A stretch of DNA of 64,000 nt from J054 sp963850255 (lineage in GTDB: Bacteria > Pseudomonadota > Gammaproteobacteria > Steroidobacterales > GCA-2729495). Positions 1-8,247 of the stretch are shown here, piece by piece. The notes beneath the pieces were generated by a model. It was not told the origin of the DNA, made no database searches, and saw nothing but the letters and a program-made list of their open reading frames with translations. Numbering within the stretch: position 1 is the stretch's first letter; each line of letters starts with the position of its first letter. Location: the NCBI GenBank assembly GCA_963850255.1, contig CAWKLL010000048.1, positions 11,107-75,106 of the forward strand, written 5' to 3'. The position numbers were made by a program, and so were the translations under genes.

Positions 1-934
1 GCTTGTGCTCAGGCCGGCACTCACTACTGCGATATTACCGGCGAAGTGCACTGGGTTCGGGCGATGCTTGATGCGCACGCCGAGCATGCCAGCGATAGCG
101 GCGCGCGACTGGTGCATTGCTGTGGTTTCGATTCCATTCCCTCTGACCTGGGTTGCCTGATGCTGCAGCAGGCAATGCAGGCGCGGCATGGCAGTCGTTG
201 CCGCGAGATTCGCTTTATTCTGCGCAAGGCACGCGGAGGCTTCAGCGGCGGTACGGTCGCCAGCCTGCTGAACCTGGTCGAGGCGGCGCGCAATGACCGC
301 GCGCTGCGTAGATTGTTAGCCGATCCCTATGCACTGTGCCCGGCGGATGCGCACCGCGGGCCCGGTCCGGCCGACCCGTCTTCGGCGCGTTGGGACGAAC
401 TTGCGCAAAGCTGGACAGCGCCGTTCCTGATGGGCCCGGTCAACTCACGTATCGTCCATCGCAGCAATGCGCTGCTGGGTGACGCCTACGGCGCGGATTT
501 CCGTATACAGCGAAGTGGTCAGCACCGGCCGCGGTCTGCGTGGTCGCCTCACAGCCAGCGCATTGGCGGGCGGACTTAAGGCCTTTGTGGCCGCCGCCGC
601 CATGGGCCCGACGCGGCGCCTGATGCAGCGACATTTTCTGCCGGCGCCGGGCGAGGGGCCTTCGGCCAGCCAGCGCGAGGCCGGCAATTTCGATATCCGT
701 TTCATTGGCCTGGCCGAGGATGGTCAGCGCCTTGACGCGCGCGTCACCGGCGACCGCGATCCGGGTTATGGCGCCACTGCGCGTATGCTTGCGGAGTGCG
801 CGCTCAGCCTGGCCAGGGATGAGGTTCGCGATGGCGTCGTTGGCGGTTCCTGGACCCCGGCCAGTTGTTTTGGCACCGCCCTCATCGAGCGCTTGCAGGC
901 CGAGGCCGGCATGCGTTTTAGCATCGACGACTAG
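1..934 (+). pseudogene. Saccharopine dehydrogenase-like (trans-acting enoyl reductase family) protein, 5'-truncated and frameshifted
   Basis: The reading frame is open from base 1 (THYCDITGEV, then CCGFDSIPSD), a pattern typical of the saccharopine dehydrogenase NADP-binding / trans-acting enoyl reductase family. The N-terminal Rossmann part lies outside the window. The frame breaks near base 505: codons read GADFRI, then a +1 shift restores YSEVVSTGRGL and the rest of the family C-terminus to the stop at 934. One extra A at about 505 explains it. Both halves are otherwise conserved, so this is either a sequencing indel or a very recent frameshift. Family assignment is from recognised motifs; the substrate is unknown. 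Confidence 0.75.
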
Positions 935-944
935 CGCTTCGCGG

Positions 945-1439
945 TTATTTTTGCTCCGGCCGCAGTCCGTCGTCGTCCTGATCCCATTCGATCAGGTTAA
1001 TCAGCACACCGTCGGGATCGCGGAAAGTCATTTCGCGCTGACGCGCCTGGCCGTCCACCACCAGCATTAACGGCGGACACAAGATCGGCAGCTTCTGCTG
1101 TTCCAGCGCAGAGCGTACCTGGTCGAGATCCGCGTGATAGAAAACCAGGCAGGTTTCGCCTTGGTTAATCCGCTGGCTGTCCAGCTTTACCGGTGTCGGC
1201 CTGGGCGCGCTGATTTCGAACAGGCCGAGCATGCCCCAGGCGGGGCCGGGTGCTTTAAGAATGCAGGCGCGTGTCAGGCTGCCGGCCGGCATGCCCAACA
1301 GCTGGTGAGCATTGCCGTCACTCAGTTCACCGGCATACCAGGTCTCATCCAGGCCCAGTACCTCGCGGTAGAACTGTGTGGAGCGTTCCAGGTCAGCGAC
1401 CATCAGCGCGCTGCGCACCATCGGGCTAATCATGGCCAT
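945..1439 (-). CDS. VOC family (glyoxalase/bleomycin-resistance fold) protein
   Basis: 164 aa. It opens with a vicinal-oxygen-chelate beta-alpha-beta start (MVRSALMVADLERSTQFYRE, VLGLDE) and closes with the typical FRDPDGVLINLIEW strand, indicating two VOC half-modules. Such proteins bind a metal and act as lyases, dioxygenases or resistance proteins; no specific substrate can be inferred. It is convergent with the upstream dehydrogenase-like gene, with an 11-base gap between stops. The length is usual for single-domain VOC proteins. Confidence 0.8.
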   Translation of the reverse strand: MAMISPMVRSALMVADLERSTQFYREVLGLDETWYAGELSDGNAHQLLGMPAGSLTRACILKAPGPAWGMLGLFEISAPRPTPVKLDSQRINQGETCLVFYHADLDQVRSALEQQKLPILCPPLMLVVDGQARQREMTFRDPDGVLINLIEWDQDDDGLRPEQK

Positions 1440-1542
1440 ATCTGCAAGTCCTTCTCTATTTGCGGCATTGTATGCCGACTGCGTCGGGCGTCATTCGCCG
1501 GTGTACCCGACATGCGCCTGGGCGGACTGCTGTCCGGCCCGA

Positions 1543-1548
1543 TATAAT
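1543..1548 (+). promoter_or_regulatory. Consensus -10 element upstream of small secreted protein
   Basis: A perfect TATAAT hexamer lies 24 bases upstream of the start codon at 1572, with an AGGAG Shine-Dalgarno at 1561-1565 in between. No good -35 hexamer is visible 16-18 bases upstream; that stretch is GC-rich. Inferred from position and sequence only. Confidence 0.5.
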
Positions 1549-1571
1549 GCTCGGTAAATCAGGAGAAAAAT

Positions 1572-1784
1572 ATGCGCAGAATCGCAATCACTGTGGCCCT
1601 GGCCGCCCTGTTTGTCAGTCCGCAGGTGTTGGCAGGGTCCCACAAAGGGGCCGAGCAGAAACCCCAGGTACGGGTTGCGGGCCAGACCATGATGGAGCAT
1701 GCACGGTCCAGTCGCAGCAACGCAGAATGGGCCAAGAAGCGTCCCAACTACGCAGCGCTAAAACCCGGTAAGCGCGCCGAGTAG
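1572..1784 (+). CDS. Small secreted protein of unknown function
   Basis: 70 aa with a cleavable signal peptide (MRR, hydrophobic ITVALAALFVS, then a VLAG cleavage region at about residues 19-22). The mature part is short, basic and polar (HKGAEQK, RSNAEWAKKRP, KPGKRAE). An AGGAG ribosome binding site sits 6 bases before the ATG and a TATAAT box lies further upstream, so it is probably a real expressed gene. I do not recognise the family; a small periplasmic or secreted protein is the limit of inference. Confidence 0.65.
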   Translation: MRRIAITVALAALFVSPQVLAGSHKGAEQKPQVRVAGQTMMEHARSSRSNAEWAKKRPNYAALKPGKRAE

Positions 1785-1802
1785 TCTTATCCGTCGCAAG
1801 CG

Positions 1803-2483
1803 CTAGTCCGGACCGGATTCCGGCGGGATATCGGCCAGGGTAAGGCCATTTCTGTACAGGTATTCGATGGCCTGTCCCATCTGTTGCGCGGTCAGTTCCA
1901 GCTTGCGCCGCACGGCCCATTTGCCGATGACCGCTGGAATCCAGAAGTCCGGCTGCATGGCTGCGCTGAATCGAATTCGCGTGCCGCCCTTTTCGTCCCT
2001 GAGTTGCCACTCGGTTTTGTATGACTTGAAGTCGCTGCGCTCGGCAATGACTTCGGTGCGGAACAAGCTGGGCGGTTCCGCATGGATACGTTCCACGCGT
2101 TCGAAGGACCGACAATAAAACCACACACAGCTGTCGATGCGGGTATAGCCCAGGCGCGCTTGTTCAGGGTCGCTTGCTTCTGGTTCCAGGAAGTGCGATT
2201 CAGCAATTCCGCCGGTCAGGCGGTGGAAATTGTCGAAGTCCATCAATACGCCATGAATGAACTCGGGTGGCGCGGCAATGCTGCTATCCGCTAATAAAAA
2301 ATACTGGCTATCGCGCTGATCAACGAAAAGTTCGTGGATCTCGACGCTGCGCGCAGGGCCGGTGATGAACAGCAGGCCGGCTACTGCGAGCAGCAAAGTG
2401 CCTTGGTGCAGGTGCAAGACCGGATCAGCCGCTGCCGCGCGTCCTCGTGTTTCCGGGTCGCGCATGCTTTTCAATGTAGGCAA
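1803..2483 (-). CDS. SRPBCC/START-like exported protein
   Basis: 226 aa as drawn. After a hydrophobic segment (LLLAVAGLLFITGPARS, about residues 31-47) comes a START/SRPBCC-type domain: EFIHGVLMDFDNFHRLT, then RTEVIAERSDFKSYKTEW, RIRFSAAMQPDFWIPAVIG and a C-terminal helix. The family binds lipids or hydrophobic ligands; the hydrophobic segment suggests export. The ATG chosen overlaps the end of rimK by 59 bases. A later TTG start just before the hydrophobic segment would give a normal signal peptide and is possible. It is the last gene of the leftward rim operon, so a shared transcript is likely. Confidence 0.6.
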   Translation of the reverse strand: MPTLKSMRDPETRGRAAAADPVLHLHQGTLLLAVAGLLFITGPARSVEIHELFVDQRDSQYFLLADSSIAAPPEFIHGVLMDFDNFHRLTGGIAESHFLEPEASDPEQARLGYTRIDSCVWFYCRSFERVERIHAEPPSLFRTEVIAERSDFKSYKTEWQLRDEKGGTRIRFSAAMQPDFWIPAVIGKWAVRRKLELTAQQMGQAIEYLYRNGLTLADIPPESGPD

Positions 2484-3330
2484 TGATCTTTTCGCCGATG
2501 TCTATTCCGGTGGCGTTTTCTACGCCCTCCAGACCCGGCGATGAATTGACCTCCATGACCACCGGACCGTGATTCGAACGCAGCAAATCCACGCCGGCGA
2601 GGTTGAGGCCCATGATTTTCGCCGCGCGCACCGCCGTTGAGCGCTCCTCGGGCGTAATCTTGACCAGTTCTGCACTGCCGCCGCGGTGCAGATTAGAGCG
2701 GAATTCGCCGTCTTTCGCCTGGCGCTTCATGGTCGCGATGACCTTGTCGCCGACTACAAATACGCGAATATCGGCCCCGCCTGCTTCCTTGATGAATTCC
2801 TGTACCAGGAAGTTTGCGTCCAGGCCGCGAAAGGCTTCAATGACGCTCTCCGCCGCTTTTGGGGTCTCGGCCAGTACCACGCCGACCCCCTGAGTGCCTT
2901 CCAGCAGCTTGATGACCACGGGGGCGCCACCTACCTGGGTCAGCAGGTCGTCGGTGTCGCGCGGCGAGTTGGCGATGCCGGTAACCGGCAGGCCGATGCC
3001 TTTGCGTGACAACAGTTGCATGGCGCGCAGCTTATCGCGCGAGCGGGTAATGGCGACGGACTCATTGAGGCAATAGACACCCATCATTTCGAACTGCCGC
3101 ACAACCGCGGTGCCATAGAAAGTAACCGACGCACCAATGCGCGGAATAATGGCATCGAAATCCTTTAATTCCTTGCCATCCAGGTGCGCCGCCGGGCGAT
3201 GCGTCGCGATATTCATGTAAACGCGCTTGTGATTGATGATCTGCACTTCGTGGCCACGTTTCAGCGCAGATTCCTCCAGACGCTTGGTGGAATAGAGATT
3301 TCGATTCGTTGAGAGAATGCCGATTTTCAT
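2425..3330 (-). CDS. rimK: RimK-family ATP-grasp alpha-L-glutamate ligase
   Basis: 301 aa, matching the length of Escherichia coli RimK (about 300). Features seen: the N-terminal IGILSTN start, the ATP-grasp VIK at about 139-141, the glycine loop GTQGVGV at 145-151, and the metal-binding MEVNSSPG near 259-266. The family adds glutamate residues to the C-terminus of ribosomal protein S6 using ATP. It sits directly downstream of an M14 carboxypeptidase-like gene and RimB, the usual company of rimK in proteobacteria. The assignment to S6 modification is by family; related ligases make other peptide tails. Confidence 0.88.
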   Translation of the reverse strand: MKIGILSTNRNLYSTKRLEESALKRGHEVQIINHKRVYMNIATHRPAAHLDGKELKDFDAIIPRIGASVTFYGTAVVRQFEMMGVYCLNESVAITRSRDKLRAMQLLSRKGIGLPVTGIANSPRDTDDLLTQVGGAPVVIKLLEGTQGVGVVLAETPKAAESVIEAFRGLDANFLVQEFIKEAGGADIRVFVVGDKVIATMKRQAKDGEFRSNLHRGGSAELVKITPEERSTAVRAAKIMGLNLAGVDLLRSNHGPVVMEVNSSPGLEGVENATGIDIGEKIIAYIEKHARPGNTRTRGSG

Positions 3331-3353
3331 TAGCGTGAGTTCCGAGTGCGCAT

Positions 3354-4391
3354 TTAGCGCGTTTGTATATCAGGCTTGTACTCTGCCTGAAACTCTTCGA
3401 CAATGCTTTCCGCCTCGGTCATGCTTTCGAAAGCGGCAATGTGCATGAGGGCATCGCCCTCGTGATGCAGTGGCAAATTGCTGCGGCCTATGACGAGCCC
3501 CGGAAATTCCGCATTCAGGCCGGTCTCGCTGTCGCCGAACGGATCGCTGATGGTGGCGATCAGGTCGCCCTTGCGCACGCGCTGGCCCAGCTTGGCGTGC
3601 TGCCGGACGATCCCGCTGGTGGGCGCGCGCAGCCAGCGCGTCTCGCGTGCTACGACTGATACCAAGGGCGCGCGTGGATTCTTGGCTGGCGCCAGCATGC
3701 CCATACTTCTCATGCAATTGAGAATACCGCGCACCCCGCTGCGAATTGCGACTTCGTCGAATCTGAGGGCCTCGCCCGCTTCATAGAGCAGCATGGTTAC
3801 GCCCGCTTCCGCAGCAGCTGCCCGCAGTGAGCCGTCCAGCAGGTTGGCGTCAATAATCACCGGCGCCCCAAATGCTTCCGCCAGAGCCCGGGTTTTATCA
3901 TCGCTGAGATTGGCGCGTATCTGCGGCAGGTTCGCCCGATGAATGGCGCCGGTATGCAGGTCGATTCCGCAATCGGCCTGACTGAGAATTTCACTGGAAA
4001 ACTTATGCGCCAGGCGCGCTGCAATGGATCCACGCTCTCGACCCGGGAACGATCGGTTCAGGTCCCGGCGATCTGGCAAATAACGTGACAGGTCGAGAAA
4101 GCCGTGCACATTGACAATGGGCACCGCGATCAAGGCGCCGCGCAGGGCGCGCAGACTGCGCATTCGCAGCACACGACGAATGATCTCCACCCCGTTGAGC
4201 TCGTCACCGTGCACCGCTGCAGAAATAAACAAGGTCGGGCCAGGGCGCCGACCATTGATTACCTGTACGGGCATCGACAGCTTGGTATGCGTATAGAGAT
4301 CCGCCACCGGGAGTTCCAGGCCGCGACGTTCGCCAGGCAAAACTTCCATATCACCGATGCGAATTGACACGTTGCTTGGGGCTGCGTTCAT
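3354..4391 (-). CDS. Succinylglutamate desuccinylase/aspartoacylase (M14-type) family protein
   Basis: 345 aa from the ATG at 4391, which overlaps the upstream stop in an ATGA arrangement; this coupling decides the start. Zinc ligands seen: HGDE (H61, E64) and DLHTG (H146); the DLNRSFPG loop at 110-117 is typical of AstE/aspartoacylase enzymes. A C-terminal biotinyl-like barrel region (RAPTSGIVRQH, GQRVRKGDLIATI) follows. Family members hydrolyse N-acyl or terminal amino-acid bonds. Between rimB and rimK, a role in trimming amino-acid tails is plausible but is inference. Confidence 0.82.
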   Translation of the reverse strand: MNAAPSNVSIRIGDMEVLPGERRGLELPVADLYTHTKLSMPVQVINGRRPGPTLFISAAVHGDELNGVEIIRRVLRMRSLRALRGALIAVPIVNVHGFLDLSRYLPDRRDLNRSFPGRERGSIAARLAHKFSSEILSQADCGIDLHTGAIHRANLPQIRANLSDDKTRALAEAFGAPVIIDANLLDGSLRAAAAEAGVTMLLYEAGEALRFDEVAIRSGVRGILNCMRSMGMLAPAKNPRAPLVSVVARETRWLRAPTSGIVRQHAKLGQRVRKGDLIATISDPFGDSETGLNAEFPGLVIGRSNLPLHHEGDALMHIAAFESMTEAESIVEEFQAEYKPDIQTR

Positions 4392-4846
4392 GCTGATTTC
4401 CGGGTCTTGCGACGCTTGCCCAACAGATAAGATTTGCCGGGATCCACGACAATCCTGCCGCGCATCGCCGTGCGCCCCAGCAGCATGCGAAAGCGCATGT
4501 TGTCGCGTGCTGTCAGGGTGAGTTCTATGGGCCAGCATTGCCCGCCCATTTCGATATCCGTGCTGATGATTATGCGTTGCTCGCGATGGCCGCCGGAATC
4601 CGTGACCAGGCGCCGGTCAACAATCGGCGCGCTGCACTCGCTGACTTCCTCGACGGAGTACTGATTCGGGTGCAGGCTGAAGCGCACCCATTCCTGTCCG
4701 GCTCGTTCAAAGCTTTCCAGGCTGAAAGCATGAAGCGTTGAAGTCCTGGCGCCGGTGTCTACCTTGGCCTTTATACGGTCGATACCCAGCTGCGGCAGAG
4801 CAAGCCACTCGCGCCAGCCGACGGTTGTCAAAATTTTGTCGGTCAT
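4388..4846 (-). CDS. RimB-like retropepsin-fold protease (RimK-associated 'ATP-dependent zinc protease' family)
   Basis: 152 aa. The DTGARTSTLHA motif at 30-40 is the aspartic-protease-like signature of this family (historically called ATP-dependent zinc protease, later shown to be retropepsin-like), followed by MRFRMLLGRTAMRG, the second hydrophobic-hydrophobic-G strand. In known rimABK operons RimB works with RimK on S6 glutamylation. It is first in a leftward operon: stop overlaps the next ATG (ATGA), then the M14-like gene, rimK and the SRPBCC gene follow. Confidence 0.85.
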   Translation of the reverse strand: MTDKILTTVGWREWLALPQLGIDRIKAKVDTGARTSTLHAFSLESFERAGQEWVRFSLHPNQYSVEEVSECSAPIVDRRLVTDSGGHREQRIIISTDIEMGGQCWPIELTLTARDNMRFRMLLGRTAMRGRIVVDPGKSYLLGKRRKTRKSA

Positions 4847-4906
4847 GGCTTAGATCCCCTTCCTTCCTGCATTATGCCGAAAGCAAGGGGTTTAAAAGTA
4901 TCTCAT

Positions 4907-5119
4907 TCAGCTTGGCAGTTTGCTCAGCTTGGAACGACGCTTGCTGTCCCGTTTATCCATGAATCGTGGCTTGGGTTCGCGCTCGGGAAATCTTGATCGC
5001 TTCTGCCGAACAGGTGCCGGCGATCCGGCGATGAATTCGTCTGGGGCGTCAGCATCCGTGTCCAGGCCGGACCACCGCCAGCGTCCGCCGGAGGCAGCAC
5101 CATAGTCGTTAATAGTCAT
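4907..5119 (-). CDS. Small charged hypothetical protein
   Basis: 70 aa from an ATG at 5119 that overlaps the 3' end of the preceding small gene by 11 bases, suggesting translational coupling. The C-terminal half is rich in Arg, Lys and Pro (RQKRSRFPEREPKPRF, then KRDSKRRSKLSKLPS). No family recognised. The coding status is uncertain; the basic tail could also be a spurious frame. Confidence 0.4.
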   Translation of the reverse strand: MTINDYGAASGGRWRWSGLDTDADAPDEFIAGSPAPVRQKRSRFPEREPKPRFMDKRDSKRRSKLSKLPS

Positions 5120-5315
5120 ATTCGTCAAAGTCGGCCAACGAGCGGCGCAACAGGGATTGTTCACGAGCCTGTTCAACCATTCGCCAGCTAATCCTGGGTT
5201 TCAGACCAGTCTTGGTAAAGATTTGGGTGTCGTCTTCATCAATCTGTTCGAGATCGTCGCTATCAAGATCATCGAAACTGTCCAGGGCCATACTGTTCTG
5301 CGTTTTCTTAGCCAT
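5109..5315 (-). CDS. Small acidic hypothetical protein
   Basis: 68 aa. The N-terminal half is very acidic (DSFDDLDSDDLEQIDEDD) and the C-terminal half carries a basic helix (RISWRMVEQAREQSLLRR) before an acidic end (DFDEYDY). The layout resembles small conserved proteins of pseudomonads and relatives with an acidic stretch followed by a helix, but I cannot name the family firmly. It is head-to-head with the MarR gene across a 192-base AT-richer intergenic region. Confidence 0.55.
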   Translation of the reverse strand: MAKKTQNSMALDSFDDLDSDDLEQIDEDDTQIFTKTGLKPRISWRMVEQAREQSLLRRSLADFDEYDY

Positions 5316-5507
5316 CTATCCATGCTCCCTTCTTAGACTGCTTGCGGCTGATTTCTTTGGCGCCGCAGCTTTGCCTTGCCACTGAGTTCACACCAGGCGG
5401 CGGCATTTATGGTGCTGGCCAGGCGCCTCTTTTGGCCGAAGATAGTCGAAAAAACCTTGATGTCAAGAGGTTCGATATCAAAATAGTTACCCGTTAGACT
5501 AAGCCCC

Positions 5508-6002
5508 ATGCGGGACGTGGTCGATGATTTGCTGGAGGGCTGGGACGAGGAGCGCCCGGAGCTGGATTGCCAGGCCTTGAGCATCGTGGTGCGGGTTCAG
5601 CTGCTGGCGCGCCTGCTCGGCCGTGATGCCGAGCTGGCCCTTGAGCCGCTTGGCCTTAAGCTTTGGCAATACGACGTGCTGTCCGCATTGAGGCGACAGG
5701 GCGAACCTTACCGGTTGCCGGTCTCGGAACTGGCGCGCGCCTCGCTGCTTAGCAGCGGGGCGATGACCACGCGCATAGATCGGCTGGAAGAACGTGGTCT
5801 GGTGCTGCGCGAAGCTGACGTGACGGACCGGCGCGGCGTCAACGTGCGCCTGAGCGAAACGGGCCTGAAACTCATTGACGATGCTATTGAGGCGCGCCTG
5901 CGTGCCGCCGACCAGCAACTTTCGATGCTGCTACCTCCCGAGCGCGCAAGCCTGTCCAGCGGTCTGCGCAAGTTATTGCTCGACCAGACCCAAACCAACT
6001 GA
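5508..6002 (+). CDS. MarR family transcriptional regulator
   Basis: 164 aa winged-helix regulator. The recognition region is seen as YRLPVSELARASLLSSGAMT, followed by the MarR wing signature TRIDRLEERGLV and a DVTDRRGVNVRLSETG strand. MarR dimers bind palindromic operators and are released by small ligands. Upstream, CTTGATGTCAAG at 5456-5467 is an imperfect palindrome and TTAGACT near 5492 could serve as a -10, both plausible for autoregulation. It lies just upstream of mscS and zntB; whether it controls them is not known. Confidence 0.85.
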   Translation: MRDVVDDLLEGWDEERPELDCQALSIVVRVQLLARLLGRDAELALEPLGLKLWQYDVLSALRRQGEPYRLPVSELARASLLSSGAMTTRIDRLEERGLVLREADVTDRRGVNVRLSETGLKLIDDAIEARLRAADQQLSMLLPPERASLSSGLRKLLLDQTQTN

Positions 6003-6013
6003 AGGCAGAATCG

Positions 6014-6892
6014 ATGGAATTTGCGAAGTTCTGGAATTTCTCGCTGATTGAATTGGCCAACGGCAATTCAATCACCGTTAGCCAGATTGTCCTGGCTATG
6101 GTGTTGCTGGTTGTTGGCGTTCTGGCCACGCGTTTTGTGCTGCGGCTGGTTGAAAAGGCGCTGAGTCTGCGCGGTGTTACGCCCGACGCCATACATACCC
6201 TGCAGCGGGTGGTTTTTTACGCGGTGATGGTAATCCTGGCGATTACCGCGCTCGACGTGCTCAACGTGCCGGTCACCATGCTGACCTTTGCCACTGGCGC
6301 AGTGGCTATCGGCGTGGGCTTCGGCGCACAAAATATCATCAATAACCTGATCAGCGGCTGGATCCTGATGAGCGAACGCCCGGTGCGCATCGGCGACTTC
6401 ATTGAGATCGATGGTTCCACCGGTGTAGTTGAGCGAATCGGTAATCGCTCGACGCGCATTCGCCGTGTCGATGGCGTGCACCTGTTGGTGCCTAACAGCC
6501 AGATGCTCGAGCGCATCGTCACCAACTGGACGCTGGTCGACAATCGCATTCGCACCATGGTGGCCGTGGGCGTTGCCTATGGATCGCCGGTACGCCAGGT
6601 TGAGGCTTTGATTGGGCAGGCAATCAGCGACAACAAGTTGATCGAAAAGGACCCGCCACCCATCGTGGTGTTCGAGGATTTCGGTGACAATAGCTTATTG
6701 TTCCAAAGCTATTTCTGGGTGCAGGTGAAGGGTGCGATGGAAGTCAGGCGCATACGTTCCGATCTGCGTTTTCGTATTGATGAGCTGTTCCATGAAAATG
6801 GCATTGTGATTGCTTTCCCGCAGCGCGATCTGCACTTTGACAGCGATCAGCCGCTGAATATTCGACTTTCGCGGGATTCCGGTGATGAGTGA
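6014..6892 (+). CDS. mscS: Small-conductance mechanosensitive channel MscS
   Basis: 292 aa, close to E. coli MscS (286). Three transmembrane segments end in the pore helix GAVAIGVGFGAQNIINNLIS, followed by the beta-domain GWILMSERPVRIGDFIEI and NRSTRIRRVDG, then the cytosolic alpha/beta vestibule. It releases solutes on osmotic downshock from the inner membrane. It starts 11 bases after the MarR stop and its end overlaps the zntB start, so the three genes probably share a transcript. Confidence 0.9.
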   Translation: MEFAKFWNFSLIELANGNSITVSQIVLAMVLLVVGVLATRFVLRLVEKALSLRGVTPDAIHTLQRVVFYAVMVILAITALDVLNVPVTMLTFATGAVAIGVGFGAQNIINNLISGWILMSERPVRIGDFIEIDGSTGVVERIGNRSTRIRRVDGVHLLVPNSQMLERIVTNWTLVDNRIRTMVAVGVAYGSPVRQVEALIGQAISDNKLIEKDPPPIVVFEDFGDNSLLFQSYFWVQVKGAMEVRRIRSDLRFRIDELFHENGIVIAFPQRDLHFDSDQPLNIRLSRDSGDE

Positions 6893-7859
6893 AGATCACG
6901 AACAGGGATTGATTTGCGCCTATCTGACCGACAGCGCGGGCATTAGTCGCGCCGTAGGCTGGCCCGAGATTAGTGCCTGGGAGCCTCAGCAGGGGTTCTT
7001 ATGGGTGCACCTGGATTTCACCCAGACGCACAGCGCTCGCTGGCTGACGGCGGAAAGCGGCCTGGATGAAAACATTGTCACCGCTTTGCTGGCCGAGGAC
7101 GGTCGGCCACGCAGCCTGCAATATGAGCAAGGCTGGCTGATCATGCTGCGCGGGGTAAATACCAACCCGGGCGCGGAGCCCGAAGATATGGTCGCCATTC
7201 GACTCTGGCTGGAGCCACACCGGGTGATCAGCACCCGCCGGCGGCGGCTGCAATCTGTCCAGGCCGTGCGCAATGAGATTGAGTCCGGTCGGGCGCCGAC
7301 GCGCAGTGGCGCGTTTCTATTGCAGCTGCTGGATGGCCTGGTTGGCCGGATCGCCGATGCCGTGGATGGGCTGGAATCAGAAATCGACGCTGCCGAGGGC
7401 GACACCGCGGCCAGCTACGAGCAGCAGTCGCGGTTGTCGGAATTGCGTCGCCGCTGTGCAGGTATGCGTCGCCATCTAAGTCCACAGCGTGACGCCCTGG
7501 ATCGCGTAGCCCGCGAGGGTGGTTTCGGCATCACCGAAGCGGATGGCTGGATGATTCGCGAGGCGGGCGATCAAATGGTGCGCGCGCTGGAAGACCTCGA
7601 TCTGGCTCGCGAGCGAACCATGGTGGCGCATGAACAATTGCAGGCGCGCCTGGCCCAGGAGCAAAACTCGCGCATTTATCTGCTGTCCATCGTCGCGGCC
7701 ATTTTTCTGCCCTTGTCGTACCTGACCGGTATTTTCGGCATGAACGTCGCTGGCTTGCCTGGCGTGGAAAATCCGCTGGGCTTTGCCATGGTCTCCGGGC
7801 TGATGCTGATTCTTGCCATCGGCCTGCTGGTTGTTTTTAGATTTAAACGCTGGCTCTAA
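6885..7859 (+). CDS. zntB: ZntB/CorA-type metal ion transporter
   Basis: 324 aa. A long cytosolic N-terminal domain is followed by a helical stalk (DAVDGLESEIDAAEG, RRRCAGMRRHLSPQRDAL) and two C-terminal membrane helices with the signature YLTGIFGMNV between them; GMN is the selectivity motif of CorA/ZntB channels. Ends FRFKRWL. ZntB is a zinc (proton-coupled) transporter in enterobacteria; CorA homologues carry magnesium, so the ion is inferred from overall resemblance. The ATG at 6885 overlaps the mscS stop (a GTG at 6882 is the alternative). Confidence 0.83.
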   Translation: MSEDHEQGLICAYLTDSAGISRAVGWPEISAWEPQQGFLWVHLDFTQTHSARWLTAESGLDENIVTALLAEDGRPRSLQYEQGWLIMLRGVNTNPGAEPEDMVAIRLWLEPHRVISTRRRRLQSVQAVRNEIESGRAPTRSGAFLLQLLDGLVGRIADAVDGLESEIDAAEGDTAASYEQQSRLSELRRRCAGMRRHLSPQRDALDRVAREGGFGITEADGWMIREAGDQMVRALEDLDLARERTMVAHEQLQARLAQEQNSRIYLLSIVAAIFLPLSYLTGIFGMNVAGLPGVENPLGFAMVSGLMLILAIGLLVVFRFKRWL

Positions 7860-7861
7860 GC

Positions 7862-7888
7862 ATCCTGCCGGGATCTAACCAGCAGGAT
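7862..7888. terminator. Hairpin between convergent zntB and fbp remnant
   Basis: ATCCTGC (7862-7868) pairs with GCAGGAT (7882-7888) around a 13-base loop, right after the zntB stop. No T-run follows on either strand, so it is only a weak terminator candidate. Confidence 0.25.
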
Positions 7889-8229
7889 CAGTCGCTGTCC
7901 GCCAGCTGCTTCGTTACCAGGTCAACTTCAGTCGGGCTGCCCAGAATGACCGGTACCCGCTGATGAATACCTGTGCGAGACACATCCAGGTTGAAAGAAT
8001 CATCCAGCGGATCAAACAGTACGCAGTAGCGCCGCTCGCCTTCTCGATCATCGCGCAGAATTACCGGCTCTTCGTTTTCCTCCGACGCGACAATCGCCAC
8101 GCCTTCGCTGCCGCCTAAGGTGCTTAGCAGGATTTCATTGGCAATCACACCGAGCTTTTGCTGCTGTTCGCCCTGCACATTTTCATTGCCCAGCGCCGAG
8201 CACGTCTTCGAGATGCGCGCCAGTTCACA
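7888..8229 (-). pseudogene. Decayed fructose-1,6-bisphosphatase (class I) fragment with internal deletion
   Basis: Reading leftward from about 8229, ELARISKTCSALGNENVQGE and QQKLGVIANEILLST match the N-terminal part of class I FBPase, then SEENEEP and FDPLDDSFNLDVS (normally FDPLDGSSNIDVN; the catalytic GSS is altered to DSF). The sequence then jumps straight to IHQRVPVILGSPTEV, which is the extreme C-terminus of the enzyme. About 200 residues of the core are missing and there is no proper start, so it cannot be active FBPase. It is squeezed between zntB and the NYN gene, a gene corpse rather than a small gene. Confidence 0.75.
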
Positions 8230-8247
8230 ATTTGCCGGTTTGGCGGC

